Of a stretch of 64,000 nucleotides of DNA, positions 33,431-43,894 are shown piece after piece; the first letter of the stretch is position 1; every line of letters starts with the position of its first letter. Location of the stretch: the NCBI GenBank assembly GCA_033030425.1, contig JAUFSD010000011.1, forward strand, positions 1,550,001 through 1,614,000, in the 5' to 3' direction. The position numbers were made by a program, and so were the translations under genes. The DNA is from Verpa conica. Lineage: Eukaryota > Ascomycota > Pezizomycetes > Pezizales > Morchellaceae. The notes below the pieces were generated by a model. The model saw nothing but the letters and a program-made list of their open reading frames with translations. It had not been told where the DNA came from and did not search any database.

Positions 33431-33884
33431 CAGTCACTACCAAGAAGTCTTCGTGATCGCATACAACACACACCAAAAATAACCGACTTGGGGCCCTTAT
33501 CACATAGCCACCACAGAAGTTTTCTCTTAAGATAATTTTAGGAGAAAATAAAGAGCATGTTAAAGATATTTTTTGGTTTTTTTCCAGTTTCTTGATTGCT
33601 ATTTTAGGGCCCTAGGAAGCCCAAAATATTTTGGTTGTAAGAATACCCCCAGGTCCCAAGCAAATTTTGCATAGCAACAGGCTTTCCACACAGAATATTT
33701 TATTCCCCCCCAGAACTATTTTCTATAAGGTTGAGAATTTAGAACTAGTATCTCTAGATATTCAAGAATTTTATTATGGCTTTATAATTAAGAATAATTG
33801 TGGTGTTATTGGGTGGGAAAGGCCAAAATTCGGGTACTTTTGGTGTGTATTACCCCAATCACGAAGACTTCTTGGTAGTGACTG
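33431..33884. mobile_element. 454 bp TA-flanked TIR element
   Basis: Inverted ends CAGTCACTACCAAGAAGTCT plus TCGTGAT, followed after a short gap by ACACACCAAAA, face each other with TA on both sides (33429-33430, 33885-33886). There is no transposase frame inside. The CAGTCAC termini resemble the small element at 12484. It is probably a non-autonomous Tc1/mariner-type MITE. Confidence 0.8.
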
Positions 33885-34251
33885 TAAGGCTGTACACGCC
33901 ATCCAAGTGTAATCCTCGTATACGCATACGATTTTCCCTCTAAGCATATAGTTATTCTGAACTTCCACTATCGTTACCTCTCGCTTGTTCCCCACAACCC
34001 TCTTGGATCATGCGTAAAATCCCACATAATGTGACGATAGTTCCGTACAGGTTAGTCTCTATATCATGTGTGGCAGAGCGGCATGCCTATCAAGACTAAT
34101 TAACCATGAGCACAGAACCAGGAGTTTGCACCATAGAATTCTCATCTATCTGTGCAAAACAGTACTCTCTTCCGTCGGAGCACATCCCGTATACTGAGGT
34201 ATTCTGTACGCCTGCTTCTTTCCGGGTATTATGAATTATCCCTAGAACCAA

Positions 34252-34888
34252 TTAGCAGGATACTTTGGGTGAGAGATCCAGCTGTATAGTACCAAGAAAG
34301 GCTATCAGCTGTAGCCAGGCTTCTTCGGCGCTCTGAGTACCCTTGGTGAGGATAATCGGAAACAAGACCTCTGGGTACGGCTGTGACTGGTCGGTCCTAA
34401 AACGACCGACAGCAAGATCACAGTGTACACTCAATGGGGTTAGGACTCCGCCCAATGGTATGCAGGGTCGAGATATTCGAAGGTCGGTGAACGTATATAG
34501 CGGTACAGGGACCGGCGGAACATACGGCGGGGGACTATAGTAGTCGAGTGCCGTTTGTACGTGATCTAAGATTTCCGTAACTAATACCTCCACCAGGCGG
34601 CGCGCGCGAATGTGGGTATTGTCGTTCCAGATGCGCTTGTGTTTCCGCAAAACTCGCTCTTATTGCGGCTATTAGCAGGGGTGGTTACGGAATATTGTCA
34701 GTGGCAAACACACCAGTAACCTCTTTGGGAACCCCGCGATACATAGCTCTAACGAGAGGAACCACGGGCGTAGAAGAGTCAAGAAAGGAGCGGCGATTCG
34801 CCAAGCCAATATAAGCGAAGACCTGTTCCTGGGAGAGGTTGAACGGGGGTTCAAGTAGACTAGCATCTACCGAGAGTGTCATTGCCAT
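34252..34888 (-). pseudogene. decayed gene of unknown family
   Basis: A frame starting at 34888 (MAMTLSVDASLLEPPFNLSQ) runs to a TAA after Ala-Thr-Asp-Asn-Ile-Pro. In the same frame it continues as LLIAAIRASFAETQAHLERQ with protein-like character. A second frame, shifted by one, then carries RARRLVEVLVTEILDHVQTA and a proline-rich stretch (YYSPPPYVPPVPVPLY) to a stop at 34252. One stop and one frameshift in an otherwise coherent reading suggest a pseudogene. A short intron over the stop cannot be excluded. No family recognised. Confidence 0.4.
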
Positions 34889-35417
34889 TATAAGAAGTTA
34901 TAGTGCTGGATCTCTGCAAGAGTTGCTTGATCAGTAGTCGCTGGCTGCTGCTGTTATTTTGTTCTTCTGGGGAAGTCATGGTTGTGGCGGATATCCGTGG
35001 GGGATGTAACGAAAGGCGGGGTTGCCAAACATTACAACTGAATCAGGAACTATGGGTATTCTCTCTTCTAAACCTATAAAGGCCCATAGATACCATTATA
35101 TAGACCCTCCTTCCCCCAAAAAAAGAAAGAGAAAATGTCGCAGCAATAGTCTATTCGCTACCATGCGCGTTTAGGAAGTTAATTACCTCTATAAAAGGCT
35201 CTAGGCCGCAGTCTATTAGAGAGGGGATTTAGTCAGGCTCAGCACTTGAGATCATGGTGATTTTCACAATAGCATTGGGGGAGTGTGGCAGTAGACTGAC
35301 TCTGCAAGCTGTTCGTACGCATTTATGTTCAGGTTTTGAGAGAGAGACATGGCGCGACATGGTAAAGGAAACTCGGACCCTGTCGGTCATAAAGTGGGAC
35401 AATAGGAGGGGTGCCCT

Positions 35418-35662
35418 CCCTAATATGGATAGCTGATGGGGATCATAGATACAGCTTCCGGCAACAAAGATCGAGAAACGTGAGATTCGAATTTAGGGTT
35501 TCTATTGGCTTTTCAGTATTGTGGCAAGGATTCTAGCAATTATACTGGCTGTAGGGCCCCTGCTCACTAACCCTGGTTTCTCGATCTTTCCTGCCGGAGA
35601 CTGTATGAGCCACGTGGTTTCCCTATTCGCTATGTTTGAGGATCTAGGTAAGGCATCCCATT
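35418..35662. repeat. dispersed repeat, copy 2 (MITE-occupied)
   Basis: Matches 19166-19265 on both sides of the inserted 152 bp element, including ATATGGATAGCTGATGG on the left and ATGAGCCACGTGG, TTTGAGGATC and AAGGCATCCCAT on the right. It is the filled-site partner of that copy. Confidence 0.75.
35452..35603. mobile_element. 152 bp TA-flanked MITE with empty-site evidence
   Basis: Inverted ends CAGCTTCCGGCAACAAAGAT plus CGAGAAAC, flanked by TA (35450-35451, 35604-35605). The related copy at 19166-19265 lacks exactly this segment and keeps one TA, which proves insertion rather than deletion-born palindrome. The interior matches the 151 bp element at 13386 in reverse orientation, although the inner halves of the arms differ. 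Confidence 0.88.
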
Positions 35663-36748
35663 TCAGGGTTTAGGGTTGATCAACACAGGTTGCTTTAGTG
35701 CCGAGGTACGAAAATCGAGTGATAGTTGGTGAACATGTCGCGACAAACAATTTATATTTCTTTGTAGGATTATTTCTCTCCATTATACATTGGCTGCTCC
35801 TCAATTTACTGGGAAAACATATTAAAGGAAGGGTTAGAGCGGTGGATGCTGTCCCATAGATCTCAGCCCGTGTGACATTACTTAGCTATATTTACGTGGA
35901 TCTAACCTAGAGAATTAGTTATTATTGAATATACTTTACTAGATGTCGAAACATGAATCTGATAGACTTTGGATATCACATCGGCCAACAGTCACTGCTT
36001 CCTGCTAGGCCATACGTGTAGTTTACCATTGCATGGTGGTTTTGTACGCAGAATGAGTAATCAGCTGGTTTGTTTTGTTTCTTTTTATGGCTTGTGGCTC
36101 CTCCGAAGGTTATATAATCAGGGCGTGTATCCTTATAGAGAATGCCAAGAATATGCCGGATAGGGAGCGCCCACCACTCGTTCTCAGATATCCCACAGCT
36201 TCCTTTACTAATATACTGAGAGTCTCGAGCCTGCGCCCGCCAGGACGATCTTTACCAAGGAGGGCGTCGCATGCTCTTCACGAAGTAGCCAAGCAAAAGT
36301 CCGCTAGACCATCGGCCACGCCCATACCCCTTCACTCTGTTTAGGGCAAGGTGGAAAAATGTTAAGAATATTCTGATAGGGCTTTATAATTGGTATGCAG
36401 TAGTACGCCTGCAATATAGGGGATATTTCATGAGGAAGTTACCCCTATAGAGGTACATCATATAGGGCGATTTTACTGCATAAGCTTACGAGGCTTCACG
36501 GCGCAGTCAGCCCCTCTTTTGTAGCTGTTCAGGGTAGAGACCGCGACGTCACCCAAACTCTCAAGCAGAAAACGAACTTATAGCCTATTCTCTGAGAGAT
36601 AATAACACTACTAATATTATTATTGTTAAATTGCCCGCCTATATCTATTCGCTCAGCCAAGCTAGCGGGTCCGTTTTTGTGTCGGTGTCGGTACCCTCTT
36701 CTACTGGTTACCACCACCAAAGTTCAGTTTGATCAACAGTCCGCGCGA
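35663..36748. other. intergenic, no gene seen
   Basis: Short frames only. The last part is presumably the promoter of the NACHT gene starting at 36749; I see no clear TATA box. Confidence 0.4.
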
Positions 36749-39700
36749 ATGTCATCCGCAAGCAATAGCATAAATGGGTCTAGTGAGTTACTCGCAATGG
36801 ATTAATAGTATGTATAAAGCTAATAGGGGTTGGTGCGGTAGCCAGCCCTAGTTCTGGTTTAGCACCTAGTGCTGCTCAAGCCCCACCACCTGGGAAAAAA
36901 CAACGGCTCAAGGCGAGGCTAGGAAGACTTCGGCAAAAATTGGCTCCTTCAGCGACTTTGATTCAAATAGGGTCTACGAGTCCTGCTTCACCGGGTTCGA
37001 CTTCACTAGGGGGACCGAAGCCTGCTATAGGGGTTTCTGCAAACATTCCGGGAAATTCATGTATGAACACCACTGTTGCGCCGGCAACCTCAGCTATATG
37101 CAATACGGCCGCCGGAAGTCCGGGTACGACTACATCAGTTATCACTCCAAGCGTGATCAATCCAGCTGTGGGTAAACTCGCAAGCCCAGGCAATCCTATG
37201 TAAGATACCCGAGAAAAATTGTTCAACTGCTTTTCACTGATATGATAGCAATTCAATATCTCCTTGGGAAGCAGCACTAGCAAAGCTATCACCAGATGAT
37301 CAGCGATTGCTAGGCGGTCTTGAGAAACTTGATGCCCTAGAAAAAGCTCTCGATGCAGCAAAAGAAAAAAGAGATATTTGTTACCAGAGGCGGTGGACAT
37401 ATACATGGAAGGGTGAAAGAGTGGTTCTGCGTGATGTGGCGGATAAGCTCCTGACGTGGATCGAAAAGTTCAAATCCGTCGGAGACTTGGCGGTATCGTT
37501 TGATCCAAGTCATGCTGCTCTTCCATGGGCGGGATTACGGTTCTTCTTGCAGGTTGTTTTAATCTTCGCCTACGTTTTTTCGGAAAGTGGTACTAACACA
37601 ATGCTAGGTTGCCGTTGACGATAAAGAAAAGATGGGGGTGATGCTCATGGAGGTGGAGAAAATCACGAACTTAATAGGGAGATGCGCTGTATATGAAAGA
37701 TTATACCTGGGAACGGGCACAGCTACTACCATGCCTCCTGCGGCAGTCGAAGTGGCGATGATCGAGTTATACGCGAGTATTTTACGTTATCTAGCCCATG
37801 CAAAAGATTACTATTCCAAAAATACAGCAGGTAAGAGTTGCAAATCCTCCTTTCCAATACTGATTCCTTGTGAAAGAAACTGATTGGTCCCCGAAGTTCG
37901 TATGGCATTTAGTGCCTTTGATACCGGGGGATCTATTTTTGATGAGATTGACCAAGGAGAGGCTGTTCTCATAAAAATTGTATCCCTTGAAGAGTCAGAG
38001 TGTAAGCATTCCAAGCCAGAGCATACCTTGGCCAATTTCTAACCATTATTATCTGTCTCTAGACCACAGATCGCAGGATCGGGCGCTCGCTGGTCAGATT
38101 TTAGATGTGACTCATAGACTTGACAAAAGGATTGTAGGTTTGTTAGCAACTTATTTCATACTGGACTTGTGGTATCCCGACCCTGACTATCAATCCCATA
38201 GGCGAATCCGAGGATTTAAGAAAGCTCTTGAGTCAATTTTATAAGCCAATCACTAGGATTCAGGCCGATGTTAGGGACATCAAAGATAACCTAAAAGGTA
38301 GGAAGATCTTCCATTTATGTCTGTGAAGGTTGTTGAGTGGGATGAGACTGTAGGAGGCTCCAATATTTCTAAGCAATGAACTGACAAAAACTTTCGGCAT
38401 AGACACAGAAAGAATAAAGATACTCATGTTTCTATCTCAAGTTGAATACGAAACACATCACAAGACTGCCAAAGAAGACCGGATAGAAGGAACTGGCGGG
38501 TGGCTGCTTAGGAAGGATGCATTTCTCCAGTGGCAGAAGTCAAGCGCGTCGACTATCTTATGGCTTCATGGAATTCGTATGTCTTTCTCGGCTGGGCAAA
38601 ATTCGTTGAATCTTTAAGTTTCATTAAGAAAAATCGTTCTGACCTATTTTATGTTTATAGCGGGTGCGGGGAAAACGAAACTTACGTACGTCGACATCTT
38701 AGCTATACTCACTAAACCCCTCAACTTTATATAAGGTTAAAGCTCATAATACAAATCTCTAGGTCTATGGTGATAGACAATACTCTCCAGCGACTGGGGG
38801 AACCAGCTAATGACGAGGTTCTTGCTTATTTCTACTGTAAGCGCGACGCAACCGGCTCAACCGATCCGGACATGATCATGTCCTCTATTGTGAAGCAGCT
38901 ATGTTGCCTACGGCTAGGTTCGGATTCACCTTTACAAACGGAGGTGGTCAAACTCTATGACGCCCGCAAGAAGTCTGGATTTTCCGCTGGATCATTATGC
39001 TTCCAAGAAAGCCTTGAACTCATTATTTCATTAGTCAACAGCTACCCCCACACAACTATTGTAATTGATGCCCTCGACGAATGTGACCCGAAGAAGCGTC
39101 ATAAACTTCTAAAGTCTCTCAAATATATCATCGATCATTCTTCTAGTCTTGTGAAAATATTTGTTTCTAGTAGAGATGATGATGATATCGTCCTCAAACT
39201 CGAAAAAGTGCCAAATCTTCGAATCGAAACGAGAGACAATACTGAAGATATCGAGAAGTTTGTCCGTCAAGAGATCATAAGATCAGAGGAAGAAAAACAG
39301 TTCCTACGAGGAAAACCCTCACAGAAGCTTAAAAACGACGTTATCAGAACCCTCGTTGACGGATCTCAGGGAATGTATAGAGTCCAATATTACCTCTCGT
39401 TCATAAACCCGAAGAGATGTTTTACTAACTGATATATGTTTCTGGAAGGTTTTTGTGGGCCCGTCTTCAAATTGAAGAAGTTCTTTCAGGAAGCACAGAA
39501 GGCGATGTTAGAGAGAGGTTAGGAAAACTTCCGAGGGGCCTCGAAGCAACATACACCGAGATCTACACACGAATCGAATCAGAACCCGGTAAAGGCCCTG
39601 AGCTTGCACGGAAAGCATTGATCTTTGTGATGTGTTCGTATCAACCATGCTCACCTGACGAATTGGCCGCTCTGGTTTCTCTGGGCTTCGCCGAAGAATA

Positions 39701-41189
39701 TAAAGTGGATGGAGATGTGTTATTCAAGTTGTGTTATAACCTTCTTACCCTGGATCATCAGTCAAAAAGTGTGAAATTTGCGCATCTGTCCGTACGCGAA
39801 TTTCTGGAAAAAGAACACTGCTCCATCGTCGATGCACACATTACGGTCGCAAAGCTTTGCCTTTCACATTTGAGCAGTTCGAATGCCCTGGGATCAATCA
39901 ATAGAAATAACTATTCCACAGTATACCCCGTTATTTTTGGGCCAATGCATGTTCAGTTGTGTCTGGGTCAGAAGGATGACACTGAGTTGCTCAATCAGTT
40001 AGTCAAATTCCTCAAGGAACTTTCCGGAGATTGGTACGAAGCTTATAGAGCTTTGGTCAAAAGCTCTAGTTGGAGGTTTCATAACGTACAGGGAACGGAA
40101 ATAGGATACATTCTACAGGCTTTTGATGAAGATCTATCATTCTCGCCATTGTCTCCCTTGCATGTTGCCTCCGTGTATGGGTTTACAGAGCAGATAATGC
40201 CTTTGTGGCAATCAGAGCCACTGGACATTGGTGCCAGGAACAATGGTGGGCACCAGATTCTAGCTATTGTAGCTAGGCGAGGATATACTTGGGTTGTCCA
40301 AGCCCTATTGCGGAAAGGAGCAGACATCAATGCACAGAATGAAAACTATGGAGGTGCCCTTCACGCAGCAGTTCATAGTAAGCATGAGAGAATAGTAGAA
40401 CTACTACTGGTGAATGGAGCAGACGTCAATGCACAGGGTAGAGGGGCTGGGAGTGCCCTTCAGGTAGCAGTGTTGCTAGGGCACGATAGAATAGTAGAGC
40501 TCCTACTTGCGGATGGAGCAGACGTCAGAACACAGGATGAGATATATGGGAGCGTGCTTCAGGTGGCAGTCGGGGGCAGACACAAAAGAATAGTAAGGCT
40601 CCTGCTGGAGAAAGGAGTAGACGTCAACGCAGAGGGTGAAATGTGCGGAGGTGCCCTTCAGTCAGCGTGCCTTCTCGGGTACGACGAAATAGTAGAGCTC
40701 CTACTGGTGAATGGGGCAGATGTCAATGCACAGAGTGGAAGTTCTGGGAGTGCTCTTCAGTTAGCATCATTTTCAGGGCACGACAGAGTAGTGGAGCTCC
40801 TACTGATGAATGGGGCGGACGTCACCGCACAGAGTGAGCTATATGGGAGTGCCCTTGAGGCTGCAGTCTTTCACGGGCACGGTAGAATAGTAGAGCTCCT
40901 GCTGATAAATGGAGCGGACATCAACGCACAGACTGAAGGATTTGGGAGTGCCCTTCAGGCAGCAGTCATTGGCGCGCATGACAGTATGGTAGAACTCTTA
41001 ATCGTGAATGGAGCGGACGTCAACGCACAGGGTGGAATTTATGGCAGCGCCCTTCAGATAGCAGCTTCTCGCGGGCAAGAGAGAATGGTAGAACTCCTAC
41101 TCAGGCAAGGATCGAAGGTCGGTGGAATGGGCGCGCTTGAGCAGCAGCTTTGCATAGCGGAGACCCCGCAGGGACGCGGCACTGTTTAA
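36749..41189 (+). CDS. NWD-NACHT-ankyrin NLR-like receptor
   Basis: Eleven exons join without a phase error (36749-36782, 36827-37199, 37249-37552, 37608-37830, 37897-38001, 38063-38137, 38202-38297, 38403-38576, 38661-38685, 38763-39374, 39449-41189) into about 1253 residues; introns are 44-105 nt. A Ser/Pro/Thr-rich leader with a basic patch (GKKQRLKARLGRLRQKL) is followed by the fungal NWD-type helical domain (PWEAALAKLSPDDQRLLGGL, GDLAVSFDPSHAALPWAGLR). The NACHT has Walker A HGIPGAGKTKLT, Walker B TTIVIDALDECD and a sensor-like VSSRDD. A winged-helix region (FVMCSYQPCSPDEL, VKFAHLSVREFLE) and about ten ankyrin repeats with DNA units of 99 bp complete it. This is a known fungal STAND type linked to non-self recognition. 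The near-identical repeats suggest recent array turnover. The C-terminal ALEQQLCIAETPQGRGTV tail is not ankyrin. Confidence 0.9.
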
Positions 41190-41995
41190 TTCATCTAATA
41201 TGGTCAGTACGCCCATGGATGCAAGTAAATTTGAGCAAAGAATACTAACAGCAGCTATGTCGCAAGAGAATCCTTGTAGGCCCACTCTCTAACCTCAAAA
41301 CATGTAGCATGCGCATGGTGAAAGAATATGAATCTTTTGGTTAAGGAACCACAGCTGTTCTCTTCAAGGACGGGTACACAAGTCGGTTGGGCAAATATAT
41401 CATCCGTCGCCCGGTTGAGGGATGGATGTTTGAAAGTGACGCGAGAACTTAAAACCTGAAGAATGCCCGTTTTAGTGATAAACTTTACCTACTGTTGTAT
41501 AAAATAAAGTACTCTTTGTTAATTACGAATAAGATGCATAAATATCAAACATAAAATACTGCAGAGGAATAAGCTATGGGTCTGTAACACTTCGTATAGA
41601 AGGTAAAAGCTTTATTTATTAATTTGTATCTAGGAACCTTACTTCTAGATATTGATTTATATACTTACTCAGCGCACCCCCAACTCCAGTTCCACGATAG
41701 CCGTCATCCTCACACTACAGGTATCGTCTTGTACGTTTCCACTACTTTACTGTATGAGATAGGGCTTAGTTTACTCTTTAAGAAAACACAATATCTATTT
41801 CCATCCTCTTGATTCTTTTCGCTTGAGTGTCTATTACGGCTGAAAAGACCCTTAAAGCGGTCATTGCCATTATAGAAGTGATTACCCGTGAGCTACAATA
41901 TATGATGCCAGTTCCATAAAGAGTTAAATTAACCCTAACCCACATGATTACTGTATTTTTTCTTCGCCCTCTCCTTTTTATCCCCTGTATATATT
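41190..41995. other. 3' flank of the NACHT gene, nothing recognised
   Basis: AT-rich DNA with a two-unit telomere-like tract near 41932. No supported gene. Confidence 0.4.
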
Positions 41996-42504
41996 TTGTA
42001 GGTGGACAAAAATAACCATTACTCTACAACCACATTAAAAGCAAATATAAAAGCTTAATTAGGGCAAACAAGCCTTAATATTTTCATTATTATCAGTATA
42101 AATCTAAGATTGCCTTAATTATTCCTATCATAAATACTACAAAGGCAAAATAGGCTTTATGGACCAATAATAGATTACTATCTCTACAGTTATATAGCTT
42201 AGATTAGACTCTTTAGGGTGTGAATTATCAGGTTAAGGACTGTCCTCATATAGGGAGTATATATCTTGTAACCTAAACATATCAAACACACTTGGGATCT
42301 GAGGGATTATGAAATAGTTTTTAGGAACAATTTCTATTGATAGGAACACCAAAAACACAAAACTATTATTGTAAGATACTTATATACCATTGGAATATAC
42401 CTATGACCTTTCTATAGTAGGAGAAAATAAATCCTAAGCTCATGGTTGTGTTTTGTGGGATGGTTGCCATGCGGATGACCGGGTTCTTTTGTCCCCCTAC
42501 AATA
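41996..42504. mobile_element. putative TIR element, AT-rich
   Basis: TTGTAGGTGGACAAAAATAA near 41996 and, on the other strand near 42504, TTGTAGGGGGACAAAAGAAC face each other. Inside there is AT-rich DNA without a transposase frame. The target duplication is unclear, so limits are approximate. Probably an old non-autonomous DNA element. Confidence 0.45.
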
Positions 42505-43894
42505 TCTAACGGGAACAAAGGGCTTAGAAACCTCTTTAGAGGGGTTCTGTAGTGCTAGATTTATGTAGGGCCGAATCCAGTCTATAAGCAGTAGGGCCCT
42601 GAAACAACAGGACTAATCTGCTCCTATTAGTTTCATGAAATTAGGAATACTAGAGTCTCCATACACGTAGATACAGGTATAGCCGTTTGCTGTAGGCTAA
42701 AGCAAGCAGGGCTGTTGATTAATAGCCAGAGTGGGTCGTGGATTAATAGCCAGGATGGGTTGTGGATATGGCTCCGGCAACACGTCGGAGGAGACTCGAG
42801 TGGATACCATAAAGTTGTGCAGCGGCACGGATTCCGCAACCATAACAGGTAGGCTACGCAGAAGAAACTATTACTACACTAAGGAGACTATAAAGATTCA
42901 TATTATTAGAATAAGTATATTGGTCCTCCTTGATTATACCTTACATTAGTAGTTAAGGATCAAAGAGTAACCCCTAGCTTGTATTATTTTACAAAGTGAT
43001 AATTTTATCAATAAAGTAGCTTATAAAGGTTACTAAACTATGCCGCCAACACTGATCCCACCGTCAGTACTGTTTTCTTATAAGATGGAGTATTTAGGTT
43101 TTGGGTCAGCTATGTCGAGCGTTGCATGACCTTGTGATACCCAACGTATATATTAAAACATATTCTATTCTAACCTATATTAATACAGGAAAAGCATTCT
43201 TTAGAAGGATTTAGAAACAAGCGCCTTCATGACAAACCTCAGACTCTGGCGTTCTAATGCAATAAATCTAGAGGAAAATAGAGGTGGGAGCATGGGTAAC
43301 AAAGGACAGTGAGCGGCGAGACTGGTGCCTAGAGGAGTAAGGTTGCATAAGGTGTTGCCTTAGATTCGGTTAATTCTAAAAACAGTAGTGGATCTGGGAG
43401 GCCTTAAGTACATGGAGTACCGCTTAAATATAGGATCGGCCCGCGTTGATCATAGCAGCTTCCTAACATGGCCGGCGGCTCTTCCGGAGGGGTTGTATGA
43501 CATGGGTACGAATTGAGCGTTGGAGACATGGATACTCACTTGTGAGCATACCAGCTTCCGTTTGTGTGTTGCATCTCTGTTGCCGGTCAGGTGGTATTGA
43601 GTGTGTGCGGGAACACAGATGGTCACTCGTGGCAATACCTCTGCTGCCTAGCCATCCAATATGGTGCACAATCCACGGTAGCTGACCTTATCTTTCCCAC
43701 CCTTCTGTAGAACCTTCGTCCCATCCTTTATTCCCATCCCTAGTTCCATCTCACCCCTCCCCACCCCCATCTCATCCTTCCCCATCCCCATCTCCATCTC
43801 ATCCTACTCAACACCATGATATCATACGCTCTATACTCCTCATCACCTGGCCCTATTAAACCATCCCATCCCCACGCTCTTATTTTGGTCAAAG
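42505..43894. other. intergenic, no gene seen
   Basis: The end contains a repeated CATCTCATCC/CCCCATC pyrimidine-rich stretch (about 43735-43805), a plausible leader for the gene starting at 43895. Confidence 0.4.

Noticed and set aside
37307..37618. Separate small gene for the NWD segment
   Set aside because: The frame joins upstream and downstream exons through good 49-nt and 55-nt introns in phase; it is an internal exon of the NACHT gene.
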